Origin: Okeania sp. SIO2C9
GTDB lineage: Bacteria; Cyanobacteriota; Cyanobacteriia; Cyanobacteriales; Microcoleaceae
Assembly: GCF_010672455.1 (NCBI RefSeq)
Contig: NZ_JAAHGO010000054.1
Location: forward strand, 1-60,008
Length of the DNA stretch: 60,008 bases
Reading direction: 5' to 3'
Below the pieces are notes generated by a model that had not been told where the DNA came from, did no database searches, and saw nothing but the letters and a program-made list of their open reading frames with translations. Position 1 is the stretch's first letter; each line of letters starts with the position of its first letter. The translations under genes were made by a program, and so were the position numbers. Positions 43,698-52,925 of the stretch are shown here, one piece after another.

Positions 43698-43998
43698 CAT
43701 CAAATCCGGCGGCGATCGAGAGTGTGGGAAGGGTGGGGAGTGTGGGAAGATGAGGAAATAAAGAAAGCAGGACTTACGCATAACCACCACATAAAGTAGG
43801 GGTTAACAGCCTCTACAAATGGCGCTTTCTTCCTTATGTTATAAATTATCAAAATAATTGGGTCGCGCAACTCTGCCAAGGCGAAATATTTTTGGAGAGC
43901 TGCTCAAATACCCGTTACCGAAAAGTAACATTGAAAGTCCCCGTGTTTTAACCGGGGGATGAAAACAAGCGAGTCGTTTAGACTAGACAACTTTAGCT
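43698..43998. other. Gene-free stretch with repeat fragments
   Basis: GTGTGGGAAGGGTGGGGAGT units come first. A family-D left end (CAGGACTTACGCATAACC, 43771) follows, then the segment GAAATATTTTTGGAG..GCTCAAATACCCGTTA shared with 9110-9155. The hairpin GTCCCCGTGTTTTAACCGGGGGATGAAAAC, split here as GTCCCCGTG / CGGGGGATGAAAAC (43937-43967), resembles an IS605-type left end. Confidence 0.5.
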
Positions 43999-44190
43999 TT
44001 GACATCCTCCCCGGCCTAAAGGCACGGGGATTCCTACTGAGCCGTAGCTCCTCGGCGGGTTGACGCTTTGCTTCGCATAGCTGCCGCTAACACAGGGTGC
44101 TGCTTCCTTGTCGGTAGTCTAACGCTTCCCTCCACGTCCGCGCACGAGTTTCCGAGTGCCCCCCGACAACTAATAACACTGTACCACATA
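43999..44190 (-). mobile_element. Solo IS200/IS605-type right end without tnpB
   Basis: On the minus strand it reads TGCGCGGACGTGGAGGGAAG (tnpB 3' coding tail), AGCGTCAACCCGCCGAGGAG, then the hairpin CCCCGTGCC..GGCCGGGG and AGGATGTCAA. It matches the window-start and window-end copies. No tnpB frame exists upstream on this strand (next gene begins on the other side), so this is a tnpB-less relic. Confidence 0.78.
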
Positions 44191-44218
44191 TTCAATTCAC
44201 TTGCACATAAAATAAAAA

Positions 44219-44350
44219 GTCGCCCTACAAGGGCGAGGCTTTAAACCCAATTTTTCGGTAACTTCTGAACTTCTAACTTTTTATTTCTTCCTTTTGACTT
44301 TTGACTTTTAACTTTTGACTTCTTCCTTCTTCCTTCTTCCTTCTTCCTTC
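44219..44350 (+). repeat. Family-A right-end fragment and heptamer tracts
   Basis: CGCCCTACAAGGGCGAGGCT with TTTTTCGGTAA is the right end of a family-A element. It is followed by ACTTTTG heptamers and CTTCCTT units up to the stop of the next gene. Confidence 0.65.
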
Positions 44351-44352
44351 TG

Positions 44353-45102
44353 CTATGGTTCCACAACCACAGTCGTACCCACCTGTACTTTCTCAAATAA
44401 AGCAATCACATCTTCATTCCGCATCCGCACACAACCGTGAGACGCAGCATATCCAATAGATTCTACAGTAGGAGTACCATGAAACCCAATCGTATCTCTT
44501 CCATCTGTCCAAAAACCAATCCATCTCAATCCTAAAGCAGTATTTGGCCCTGCTGGCATTACCTCACCTGTCCAGGGGTTTTGCCATTGCGGATTTTCCA
44601 CCAGTTGAATAACTTTAAATTCACCCGTTGGTGTTTCCCAACCTGGTTTACCCACTGCTACAGGATAACTAGCTATTTCCTGTTCTCCTTCATACACATA
44701 TACTCGTCGTTCCCCTAAGCGAAGTACCACCTGGATTAACTTTTCTACTTCTATTCTTTCTATTCCCAAATATTTTTGAAAGTCTTTAACAGCACGTTTC
44801 AGGTTTGGCATTAAGCCACCAAATGATGGATTAACTGATTCTCCTTCTGTTAGTAAATATTTTTGGAGGTCTTGAACAGGAGGTTGTCGCTTTGGCATCA
44901 AATCATCAAATGCTAAATGAGCTTCCTTCTGTATTTGCTGATTATTATTAGTTTTCTCAGCCGTATAAACAGAAGCTATGGATAACTTTTGACCAGATAA
45001 TATAATAATTGCTGTACTTAGGAAGATTGCTGTTAAATTATATGCTCCCTTGTTGATTTTCAACATAGAACTAAGCCATTTATTTATGGTAGATTCGATC
45101 AT
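44353..45102 (-). CDS. L,D-transpeptidase (YkuD/ErfK domain)
   Basis: 249 residues. One hydrophobic segment near the N terminus (about 20-45) suggests a signal anchor. The YkuD catalytic domain (about 120-249) starts VVLRLGERRVYVYEG and ends with GFHGTPTVESIGYAASHGCV, in which the His and the Cys of SHGCVR form the active site. It would make 3-3 cross-links in peptidoglycan or attach proteins to it. Residues of about 60-110 hold two copies of an LMPxxxxxVxDLQKYL motif of unknown role. The paralogue at 45194 lies just upstream on the same strand (91-bp gap), so they may be co-transcribed. Confidence 0.88.
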   Translation of the reverse strand: MIESTINKWLSSMLKINKGAYNLTAIFLSTAIIILSGQKLSIASVYTAEKTNNNQQIQKEAHLAFDDLMPKRQPPVQDLQKYLLTEGESVNPSFGGLMPNLKRAVKDFQKYLGIERIEVEKLIQVVLRLGERRVYVYEGEQEIASYPVAVGKPGWETPTGEFKVIQLVENPQWQNPWTGEVMPAGPNTALGLRWIGFWTDGRDTIGFHGTPTVESIGYAASHGCVRMRNEDVIALFEKVQVGTTVVVEP

Positions 45103-45193
45103 TTTTCACTCCTCAAATATTAATGATATAGATATTATCAAAAACTAATATTATTAGTAGCTGAATTTATCAATAAACTCTGCTCATATTCTT

Positions 45194-45856
45194 TTAAGGT
45201 TCTACGATGACAGTTGTACCAATTGCTACTTTTTCAAATAGGGCTAGTACATCTTGGTTTAGCATTCTAACACAACCATGAGAGACAGCTTGTCCTACTG
45301 TTTCTTCGTTGGGAGTTCCATGAAAACCTATATAGTTTGTGCCATCTGTCCAAAATCCAATCCATCTTTCCCCTAAAGGATTTTCCGGACCTGGTGGTAT
45401 TATTTCTCCAGTAAAAGGATGTTTCCAGGATGGATTTGGAATTTTTTGAATGACTTTATATTTACCAGTGGGAGTTTCCCATCCTTCTCTACCAATAGCA
45501 ATGGGATAGCTGGTTTTTAATCGGTCGTCTTGATATATATAGACACGGCGATCGCTTAATTTTATGACTAAATAAACTTTTTCATTTTGCTGAATATAAA
45601 GTTCTTTTAGTATTTTTTTTGTAATCGGTGATTTTGATTTTATTGGAGACTGAATTTCTATTAAGTCTGTAGCATTAGTAGAAGCTTTTTGATTTTGAAC
45701 AGGAGTTGAGGCATGAGCTTTCCGTTGTAAATAGTTCCAGCTAATGACTATACTTATGCTTAAGAGTATTAACAGATGAAAATCACTAAAAATATTGTGG
45801 TTTTGACTACTATTTCTCCATCTAGATAAAGATTTTTTTCTGACTTTTTCATTCAT
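45194..45856 (-). CDS. L,D-transpeptidase (YkuD/ErfK domain)
   Basis: 220 residues. A single N-terminal membrane segment at about 24-42 (FHLLILLSISIVISWNYL) anchors the protein. The catalytic domain (about 95-220) has VIKLSDRRVYIYQ and GFHGTPNEETVGQAVSHGCV with the active-site His and Cys. It is a close paralogue of the gene at 44353 but lacks the LMPxxxxxVxDLQKYL repeats. Probably the first gene of the pair. Periplasmic peptidoglycan cross-linking is the expected role. Confidence 0.88.
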   Translation of the reverse strand: MNEKVRKKSLSRWRNSSQNHNIFSDFHLLILLSISIVISWNYLQRKAHASTPVQNQKASTNATDLIEIQSPIKSKSPITKKILKELYIQQNEKVYLVIKLSDRRVYIYQDDRLKTSYPIAIGREGWETPTGKYKVIQKIPNPSWKHPFTGEIIPPGPENPLGERWIGFWTDGTNYIGFHGTPNEETVGQAVSHGCVRMLNQDVLALFEKVAIGTTVIVEP

Positions 45857-46008
45857 TTAGTCAATCCTTAACTACTGAAAATATGCTGGTTTTTGATTAT
45901 ACAGTAGTTTTTATGATTCGTAGACCACAGTAGAGACGTTTTATGGAATCTCCCTACAATGGTTTTGGTGCGCGACTATGTGGTTCATCCATTTAAAAAT
46001 CGCTCTAC

Positions 46009-46294
<286 letters not shown>

Positions 46295-46689
46295 ACTGCA
46301 AATCCACTACAGCGTTATAGCATATATAGCAGAAGGAAGAAGGCGTTTAGTTGTCTACAACAGAAGGAAGGAGGAAAAATCTGGCGTTGTCTGAGTTTTC
46401 AGCTTTTGATATGTCAAATACATTGGAGTCAGGAGGACTGGGTCAGGAGTCAGGAGGGAAGAAGAAAAAGTAGGAAAAGGAGAAAGTTTTTTTGTTCTAT
46501 CGCTAATTATCCGGACATGATATCACTGAAAATTCAGTACAGTGCTATAGCATATATAGCAGAAGGAAGGAGGCGTTTAGTTATCTACAACAGAAGGAAG
46601 GAGGAAAATCTGGCGTTGTCTGAGTTTTCAGCTTTTGATATGTCAAATAATACATTAATAGGCTGGAAAAAACCTAAAAAAATAACGGG

Positions 46690-47111
46690 AGGAAGTACGC
46701 AGCGCCTGTTTTAACGGCTGGTTGAATAACGACACGCGGATTTTAACCCGTAGTAAAAATCTGCTATACATGCTATGCTAGATATAGCAAGTAAGAACAA
46801 GGTTTGTCGCCATGACCTTTAGCTAGTGCGGTGAAATTCCGGTGGACAGGAGACGGGGAATTAATTTCCTACGACGGCTGAATGCGAGCGCATTCCGCAG
46901 GAAAAGCAAGCAGGCAGCTAAAGCAGCGATTTATTGCTCCAACATCTTGAGTAAAACCACTCGTGAAAGCTAAAAAAAGTAAGCTCACAGCTAGATTTTG
47001 GTCTATGCCGAGGAGTTTAGAAGTCTGCCCTTCAGGCTGTAAGCAAATGTGGATTGATCCCATTTGCGGTGGGTAAACCACGGAATCCAGGGTGTTTCAA
47101 CCCCTGGAGAT
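46690..47111 (+). mobile_element. Structured GC-rich relic ending in an IS605-like right end
   Basis: This region is richer in GC than its surroundings and has no credible ORF. It ends ACGGAATCCAGGGTGTTTCA, ACCCCTGGAGATGTCAA, the same hairpin-ATGTCAA layout as the other IS605-type right ends but a different sequence group. It is possibly the non-coding scaffold of a third TnpB lineage. No tnpB frame is adjacent. Confidence 0.45.
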
Positions 47112-47299
47112 GTCAACTATCTTCTCCCTTTAATGGTAAATCTCTTGCCTCATCAAAAAGCTGGTTGTTTGGTTCCGATGATTTATTACTATTGCGCAAT
47201 AGTAATGTAAACAAATAAAGCAACTTTTAGGGAAGTTGCCATAAATAAATCAAAATTCAATTAACAATTTTCTGCTAATAGTTATAGTTGAGGGAAATG

Positions 47300-47560
47300 T
47301 TACAGAGATCCTATATTTGCCAAACCAAGAATTACACCTGCACCTAAAATGTGACCAAAGCTAGTAGTTGCTAAAACTCCAGCTACACCAAAACCACCGA
47401 AAAAGTTAGATCCAGGCATTGCCGGTCCAACGCTAGGATATTTAACTGTAAACTTAGCGAAGGCGATCGCTACAATATTACAAATAATCATAATTAAAGC
47501 AATTTTGGGACTCCAACTAAAAGTATTAGGGCCAACTGCTAGTAAAGTTGAGTAAAGCAT
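47300..47560 (-). CDS. psaK: Photosystem I reaction centre subunit PsaK
   Basis: 86 residues, the normal size for PsaK. The N terminus MLYSTLLAVGPNTFSWSPKI is followed by a first membrane helix (IALIMIICNIVAIAFAKFTV), a stromal loop KYPSVGPAMPG, and a second helix (GVAGVLATTSFGHILGAGVI) ending LGLANIGSL. PsaK sits at the edge of the photosystem I monomer in the thylakoid membrane and takes part in antenna contacts and state changes. The gene is monocistronic. It gives the firmest evidence that the host is a cyanobacterium. Confidence 0.93.
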   Translation of the reverse strand: MLYSTLLAVGPNTFSWSPKIALIMIICNIVAIAFAKFTVKYPSVGPAMPGSNFFGGFGVAGVLATTSFGHILGAGVILGLANIGSL

Positions 47561-48150
47561 TTTTTCTTTTCCTTAATTATATGTAGTCAATCAAAAACCT
47601 AAGTGGCATCTTTATACCAGAAAATAATTGTATTTTCTCTTCTAGAGTAACTTAGTAATAATTCTTTACAAATCCAGCTTTAGATTTAAGAGGACTCTTA
47701 CAGAAATTGGGAGTAGGAAACAGTGGAAGGTATCAATAGAGTTTTTGTGATGAAAAAAAATGACTATAGGCGTTTCAAAATTTATGGGGTAAATCATAAG
47801 CTAGTGCCGCTACGCGGAAGTCAGAAGTCAGAAGTCAGAAGTCAGAAGTATTGATTGGTAAGGCTTTTAGGATTTTGTAACTGGTCAGTTATTTCCGCCA
47901 TTCTGCACTAGGTGATTTTATTTTATCTGGTTAATTATTGATGAAAAATATTTAAAAGTTAATAAATAGGTGATTTTTTTTTAACTTCCCGCCAGGGAAG
48001 TCCCGCGCTCTCCCGTTGGCGGAGGATGGTGGCGGTAGCTATTAGGGGAGCGGAGGGATGGTCAAGCCAGGGCCAATAGTCGGATGCCTCCACAAATAAA
48101 ACCTTCCTATACCCTTGACAAGCTAGGAGGTATGCATGTTATCGTCAAGG
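47561..48150. other. Gene-free stretch upstream of psaK
   Basis: Tandem AGAAGTC units lie at 47820-47850. A GC-rich block at 47980-48070 (CCCGCCAGGGAAGTCCCGCG, CCCGTTGGCGGAGGATGG) can form hairpins and leads directly into the solo right end at 48151. This may be further scaffold of that relic. No gene is seen. Confidence 0.45.
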
Positions 48151-48255
48151 TCAACATAGGGGGAGGACATCACCTCTGTAAAAACAGCGGTCATTTTTTT
48201 CATAATGTAAGAATCCCGCGTTGTTGCGCTATGCGCAACGTTGGGAGTATGTCAA
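48151..48255 (+). mobile_element. Solo right end matching the tnpB element at 5295-6778
   Basis: It shares GGGAGGACATCACCTCTGT, AAAACxGCGGTCA, AGAATCCCGCGTTGTTG and the hairpin-GGGAGTATGTCAA with 6681-6778. No tnpB frame precedes it. Only the last 100 bp of the element remain or moved. Confidence 0.8.
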
Positions 48256-48547
48256 TAAAAATATAATTACTATTAAGAGCTGATTTGTAAACTGAGCTGA
48301 AATCCCTTTCTAGCATGGGTTTTTCAAAAGTTATGCCCTTGGGACTTAGATAGTGTCAAACCCTTACAATGTAAAGTATTTATCCTCTTAATGTTTACTT
48401 TATAAATCAGCTCTAAGAGCGATTGGATAAAATTTTAAATATCAAATTACATTAAATAAATATAATTCTGAAGTTAGAAGTAGGGAGTTAGTAGGAGCAA
48501 GGTTTTAACCATCAAGTTCAATACATGAGGTTGATTTTTTTGAGAAA

Positions 48548-49747
48548 TTAGTTATTACACTTTATTGATTTTTTTCTTGAGTAAAGTCCAGCAAAACCAA
48601 CTCCTAACAAACCAATAACTACAGAAGGTTCAGGAATATCTTGGGCATCTTTAATAGAAGTATCAGGTTCTGGGGTAGGTTGTGATTTTGGTTGAAAGTC
48701 TGGGGTAAGTTGTGATTTTGGTTGAAAGTCTGGGGTAGGTTGTGATTTTGGTTGAAAGTCTGGGGTAGGTTGTGATTTTGGTTGAAAGTCTGGAGTAGGT
48801 TGTGATTTTGGTTGAAAGTCTGGGGTAAGTTGTGATTTTGGTTGAAAGTCTGGGGTAAGTTGTGATTTTGGTTGAAAGTCTGGAGTAAGTTGTGATTTTG
48901 GTTGAAAGTCTGGAGTAGGTGGTGATTTTGGTTCAGGTTCTTTAAAACTATCTGAAAAACTATTTGCCTGGATAAATACAGCAGAATCGAGAAAAGCATC
49001 TCCAGCATCAGCGATCGCTAATCTAATATGATGAGTTCCAGCATTAAGTCCTAGTGCCTGGGCAGTAAATACATTAGTAAAACCATCATATTCTAGGTCG
49101 AAAAATGGTCCACCCTCACTAGGGTCATTATTGTTGAAAAATTCAGGGTTACTAGCATCAGTTCCTAGTGGCTTACCCCCATTAACTGTATTAATAGCAA
49201 CTGGAGTAGATGTACCAGGAATTAGAGCAATATTGGTTCCATTGAGAAAGAAACCGAAAACATCATTGAATTCAGAGTTTGTCCATTCTACATATTCTTC
49301 AGAGGCAAATACATAATTGAAGAAAACATCGCCTCCTTCAGTTTGAAAGTCAAATTCCAGAATAGTTGCATCCTCAGTAGCAAACCCAGGAATCAACTCA
49401 TCCAAATCAGGATCTCCAGGAAATTCATTGTCGGTAGTTTTCTTATCTGAATCATTAGGACCTTTAGCATCGGTAGCTGTACCTGTAGTCAGAATAATAC
49501 CACTATCCATGCCAATACCAGATGATAATCCATTGGTGAAAATTCCAGAAGCACCAGAAGCACCTGTATAGTTGATAGAATCTGGTGCAATGGTAATCCC
49601 ACTGCCGAGGATTTCATTGAGCAAATCATTGCCATTACTGGTGGGAGTTATAGAAATTGCCTGAGTTGCTGTGGTACCACTAAGAGTAACGAAAGCTGTT
49701 CCGGCGAGAGTGGTGGCAAATTTTTTGATAAGTTTGGAAATAGTCAT
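48548..49747 (-). CDS. Choice-of-anchor L domain protein with PEP-CTERM anchor
   Basis: 399 residues from ATG 49747, selected because GGAG lies 9-10 bp upstream and a signal peptide follows (MTISKLIKKFATTLAGTAFV ... TQAIS). The choice-of-anchor L domain (about 32-265) has NGLSSGIGMDSGIILTTGTA, PGDPDLDELIPGFATEDATI, FNYVFASEEYVEWTNSEFND and AIADAGDAFLDSAVFIQA. Next come eight copies of a ten-residue TPDFQPKSQ(L/P) repeat (about 280-360). The end is a PEP-CTERM signal: PEPS, a hydrophobic helix (VVIGLLGVGFAGLY) and basic SRKKS. It should be exported and processed by an exosortase, then placed on the surface or in extracellular matrix. Confidence 0.88.
   Translation of the reverse strand: MTISKLIKKFATTLAGTAFVTLSGTTATQAISITPTSNGNDLLNEILGSGITIAPDSINYTGASGASGIFTNGLSSGIGMDSGIILTTGTATDAKGPNDSDKKTTDNEFPGDPDLDELIPGFATEDATILEFDFQTEGGDVFFNYVFASEEYVEWTNSEFNDVFGFFLNGTNIALIPGTSTPVAINTVNGGKPLGTDASNPEFFNNNDPSEGGPFFDLEYDGFTNVFTAQALGLNAGTHHIRLAIADAGDAFLDSAVFIQANSFSDSFKEPEPKSPPTPDFQPKSQLTPDFQPKSQLTPDFQPKSQLTPDFQPKSQPTPDFQPKSQPTPDFQPKSQPTPDFQPKSQLTPDFQPKSQPTPEPDTSIKDAQDIPEPSVVIGLLGVGFAGLYSRKKSIKCNN
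48670..48930 (-). repeat. 30-bp coding minisatellite (eight units)
   Basis: Tandem 30-bp units of the form TGATTTTGGTTGAAAGTCTG plus GGGTAGGTTG encode TPDFQPKSQ(L/P) in the PEP-CTERM gene. Units differ at only two or three positions, so the array is young and likely variable between strains. Confidence 0.9.
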
Positions 49748-50189
49748 AGGTTGATGTCTCCTGAATAATAAAATGTTTAAGTTTGTGGAAATAGTTAATA
49801 TTTGAGCGCTTTGTTGAGTTTTTTTTGGCCTTATCCTCAAGGCATTACGATAGTCTGTGCTTTTCAGGCTTATATTGCTGTCTTGAGAAGATGCCAAATT
49901 TGCCGCCGACTTAGTTAATAAAACATATCAGTAGCAATGATAAATATAGTTAGATTTTTGATGACAGCTGTAAAGTTTCTGTATGATTAATAGCTATTTT
50001 TAGAGTGATCGGGCATTGCTGTAACTGCAAAGACCGCGAACTCAATTTTAGTACTTTGAAAATAGTCTTACAGAAGAATTTGGGAGTGGTGGGGAAGGAA
50101 TGTGTTGTGCTGTATCTTGATAATTACAAAAACCTAATCCTCTAACCATCCCTGGGAGTAGAGTTATAGAATTCAGTAAGTATAAGATA
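49748..50189. other. Gene-free upstream region of the PEP-CTERM gene
   Basis: No gene is called here. The minus-strand frame stays open to 49897, but that part lacks a ribosome-binding site and family resemblance. Promoter elements were not identified. Confidence 0.5.
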
Positions 50190-50790
50190 TCAGCTTAATC
50201 ATTAATATTTTGGTCTTCTTATTCTTCTTAGCATATATACGGATAAACTCAATTACTTTTGACTAAATTTTCAGTAGCTTTACAGAATCTTCATAATAAG
50301 CTGCTAATCTAATGAAAATAATCGTAGGATGCACCGGGAAAAATATTTAAGCAATCGTCATCAATATTTTGATTGCTTTATTCTTCTTAGCATATATACG
50401 GATCAACTCTATTACTTTTGACTAAATTTTGAGTTGCTTTACAGAATCTTCATAATAAGTGCTAATTTAATGAAAATCATCGTAGAATACACCGGGAAAA
50501 ATATTTAAGCAATCATCATCAATATTTCGATTGCTTTATTCTTCTTAGCATATATACGGATAAACTCAATTACTTTTGACCAAATTTTGAGTTGCTTTAC
50601 AGAATCTTCATAATAAATTAGTTAGTTCGATCAAAATATTTTTGTACTTATGCGGATGTATAAAATAAACTTTATTGTTGATATTCTGTTGTTTCAGCTT
50701 GAAGAGAGTCTAAAATGTTTGAGCAATTATTATTTGTGAACATTTTGAATGGCTTTACAAAATCTTCATAATAAAAAGCTATTTATATAG
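50190..50790 (+). repeat. Four-fold iterated 158-159-bp block with CTTTACAgaatCTTCATA core
   Basis: The core CTTTACAGAATCTTCATAAT starts at 50278, 50437 and 50595, with CTTTACAAAATCTTCATAAT at 50753; spacings are 159, 158 and 158. The first three blocks also share TTCTTCTTAGCATATATACG and CACCGGGAAAAATATTTAAG. The fourth has diverged except around the core. CTTTACA and CTTCATA are 7-bp half-sites separated by 4 bp, the spacing used by OmpR/PhoB-type regulators. It lies between two divergent genes. Confidence 0.8.
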
Positions 50791-50828
50791 CAGTACTTTG
50801 TTTGGTTAGGACTATAAATTTGAGTGAA

Positions 50829-51087
50829 AAGGGATCAGGGAGTCGCGGTGCGACCCCGCGACGACGACAGCTCGCTTGCGGAACGCGCACTCCTGTGAGG
50901 GAATGCTGACTCCTTTTCGGGAACGCGCACCAAGCAGGTTGAAAAATACTCCCTACCCTCCCTGTCTACCCATCTACCCATCTCTTTTTAAATAGATATC
51001 AAATGGGTTCTATAGCAGGGAAAACCTGATCTGGGAACAGATGGAAAAACATTTCCCTGTCTAAAGATCATTATCCGCATCAGTCCT
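50829..51087. repeat. Dispersed repeat blocks shared with 32355-32575 and 236-305
   Basis: CTGACTCCTTTTCGGGAACG, CGCACCAAGCAGGT and TTTTAAATAGAT..GGGTTCTATA repeat sequence from 32455-32577. 51027-51087 is the inverted counterpart of 236-305. No gene is seen. Confidence 0.65.
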
Positions 51088-51260
51088 CACCGCTCTGGCT
51101 ATTTCTATATGATATTTCCTCGCTTCAGACCAGGCACAGCCTGAAATTTTTAGCAATTAAGCGACTATTAGTTATCTGAATTTGTCTAAACTTGAACTAG
51201 CAATACTTTTGAAATAGCAATACTTTGAAAGAGGTATAAATAACAATTGACATAAAAATA

Positions 51261-51288
51261 ATGCCTAATGTTTTATAGGCATTTTCTC
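51261..51288 (+). terminator. Terminator-like hairpin 95 bp upstream of crtD
   Basis: The stem ATGCCTA / TAGGCAT around ATGTTTTA is followed by TTTTCT, and on the other strand by ATTATTTTT. It could end transcripts in either direction or act as an attenuator in the crtD leader. Confidence 0.55.
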
Positions 51289-51383
51289 CTTGTTCTGTTC
51301 TGGCCTTGTCCAAAAAGCCGATAAAATTATAGATTATCGTTTATTATACTAATATTTAATTAAGAAATATTAATATAAATTCT

Positions 51384-52925
51384 ATGTTTTCTAAACAGAC
51401 TATACAAAAATCAAAAATTGTGGTATGCGGTGCAGGTGTTGGTGGCCTAACAACAGGAGCATTACTGGCCCATAGAGGCTATCAAGTCCACATATTCGAC
51501 CAAGCGATCGTTCCTGGTGGTTGCGCTTCTACTTTTAAACGACGCGGTTTCACTTTCGATGTTGGTGCTACTCAAGTAGCAGGTTTAGAAACTGGTGGTA
51601 TTCATCACCGGATTTTCTCTGAGTTGGAGATTGACATTCCGAAGGCTACCAACTGCGATCCTGCCTGTGCCGTATTTTTACCAGGAGAAACTCAACCTAT
51701 TAATGTTTGGCGCGACCCCAAAAAATGGCAACAAGAGAGACTTAGTCAGTTTCCCGGTTGCGAACCTTTTTGGCAACTAATGACAAAATTATTTGAGGTA
51801 AGTTGGAAGTTTCAAGGGCGAGACCCAGTGTTACCACCCCGTAATATTTGGGATATGTGGCAGTTAGCAAAAGCAGTACGTCTGGATACTTTGATTACAG
51901 TTCCATTTACTTTGATGACGGTGGCAGATGCGTTACGCTTGTATGGTTTGAATGATAATCTACGGTTGAAAACATTTCTGGATTTACAACTGAAACTTTA
52001 CTCTCAAGTAGGTACAGAAGAAACAGCTCTACTTTATGCTGCTACCGCTTTAGCTGTTTCCCAAGCTCCTCAAGGTTTGTATCATCTTCAGGGAAGTATG
52101 CAGGTATTAAGCGATCGCCTGGTTGCAGCCTTAGAAAGAGACGGAGGACAACTCTTGATGGGTCATACTGTAGAACAGATATGTATAGATAAGGGTAAAG
52201 CTACTGGTGTCAGAGTCAAAAATCAAAAAACTGGAGAAACTTGGGTAGAAACTGCCGACCATATTGTGGCTAATGTCACCGTGCAAAACTTAGTAAAGTT
52301 AGTGGAAGATGAAAATCAGACCTCACACCCAATACCTGGTTACAAACACCGAGTGAATAAACTCCCTTCACCATCGGGTGCATTTGTGATTTATTTGGGA
52401 GTAGATGAAAGTGCTATTCCAGCAAACTGTCCGCCTCATTTGCAGTTTTTCTACAATTATGACGGCCCCATTGGAGAAAATAATTCTTTATTTGTATCAG
52501 TGAGTCATCCGGGAGACGGTCGCGCTCCCACAGGCAAGGCAACAATTACAGCTTCCAGTTTTACCAATACTCAAATTTGGAGACATTGCAAAGATTATCA
52601 GGGGTTGAAGCAGCAATATACAGAGGAGGCGATCGCTCGTTTGAGTGAATATTTTTATTTAAAACCAGAAACAATAGTTCATCAAGAAGCGGCTACACCT
52701 CGTACTTTTTTTAAGTTTACGGCACGGGAGGAAGGTGTTGTGGGTGGTGTCGGTCAGCGTCTTTCAACTTTCGGACCTTTTGGATTTGCCAATCGTACTC
52801 CCATTCAGGATTTATGGTTGGTAGGAGATTCAACTCATCCAGGAGAGGGTACGGCAGGAGTGTCTTATTCAGCGTTGACTGTGGTGCGACAGATTGAAAC
52901 TGAGGGTAATATTATGTCTGGTTGA
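51384..52925 (+). CDS. crtD: C-3',4' desaturase CrtD (carotenoid biosynthesis)
   Basis: 513 residues. The FAD-binding motif VVCGAGVGGLTTGALLAHRG (about 12-31) begins a phytoene-desaturase-type fold. PGGCASTFKRRGFTFDVGAT (about 42-61), HLQGSMQVLSDRLVAALERD, FFYNYDGPIGENNSLFVSVS and the C-terminal DLWLVGDSTHPGEGTAGVSY match the cyanobacterial CrtD family closely. CrtD desaturates the 3',4' bond in the branch leading to myxol glycosides (myxoxanthophyll), acting at the membrane with FAD. The start ATG 51384 fits the family N terminus. No neighbouring carotenoid gene is present, as is usual in cyanobacteria. It is close in sequence to CrtH-type isomerases, but the motifs favour CrtD. Confidence 0.9.
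   Translation: MFSKQTIQKSKIVVCGAGVGGLTTGALLAHRGYQVHIFDQAIVPGGCASTFKRRGFTFDVGATQVAGLETGGIHHRIFSELEIDIPKATNCDPACAVFLPGETQPINVWRDPKKWQQERLSQFPGCEPFWQLMTKLFEVSWKFQGRDPVLPPRNIWDMWQLAKAVRLDTLITVPFTLMTVADALRLYGLNDNLRLKTFLDLQLKLYSQVGTEETALLYAATALAVSQAPQGLYHLQGSMQVLSDRLVAALERDGGQLLMGHTVEQICIDKGKATGVRVKNQKTGETWVETADHIVANVTVQNLVKLVEDENQTSHPIPGYKHRVNKLPSPSGAFVIYLGVDESAIPANCPPHLQFFYNYDGPIGENNSLFVSVSHPGDGRAPTGKATITASSFTNTQIWRHCKDYQGLKQQYTEEAIARLSEYFYLKPETIVHQEAATPRTFFKFTAREEGVVGGVGQRLSTFGPFGFANRTPIQDLWLVGDSTHPGEGTAGVSYSALTVVRQIETEGNIMSG

Noticed and set aside
46827-46850. Segment GTGCGGTGAAATTCCGG resembling part of a cobalamin riboswitch
   Set aside because: The B12 box and the other conserved parts are not found nearby and no B12 gene follows.
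48670-48930. Regular short repeats resembling a CRISPR array
   Set aside because: The units are contiguous with no unique spacers and lie in frame in a protein gene. No cas genes are present.
49748-49897. 50-codon upstream extension of the PEP-CTERM gene
   Set aside because: It would place the signal peptide inside the protein. The ATG at 49747 has GGAG at the right distance and a normal signal peptide.
50270-50300. HLR1/RpaB-type site reading of CTTTACAGAATCTTCATAAT
   Set aside because: The second half-site does not fit the TTACA direct repeat and spacing. Only a general OmpR/PhoB-type arrangement is supported.
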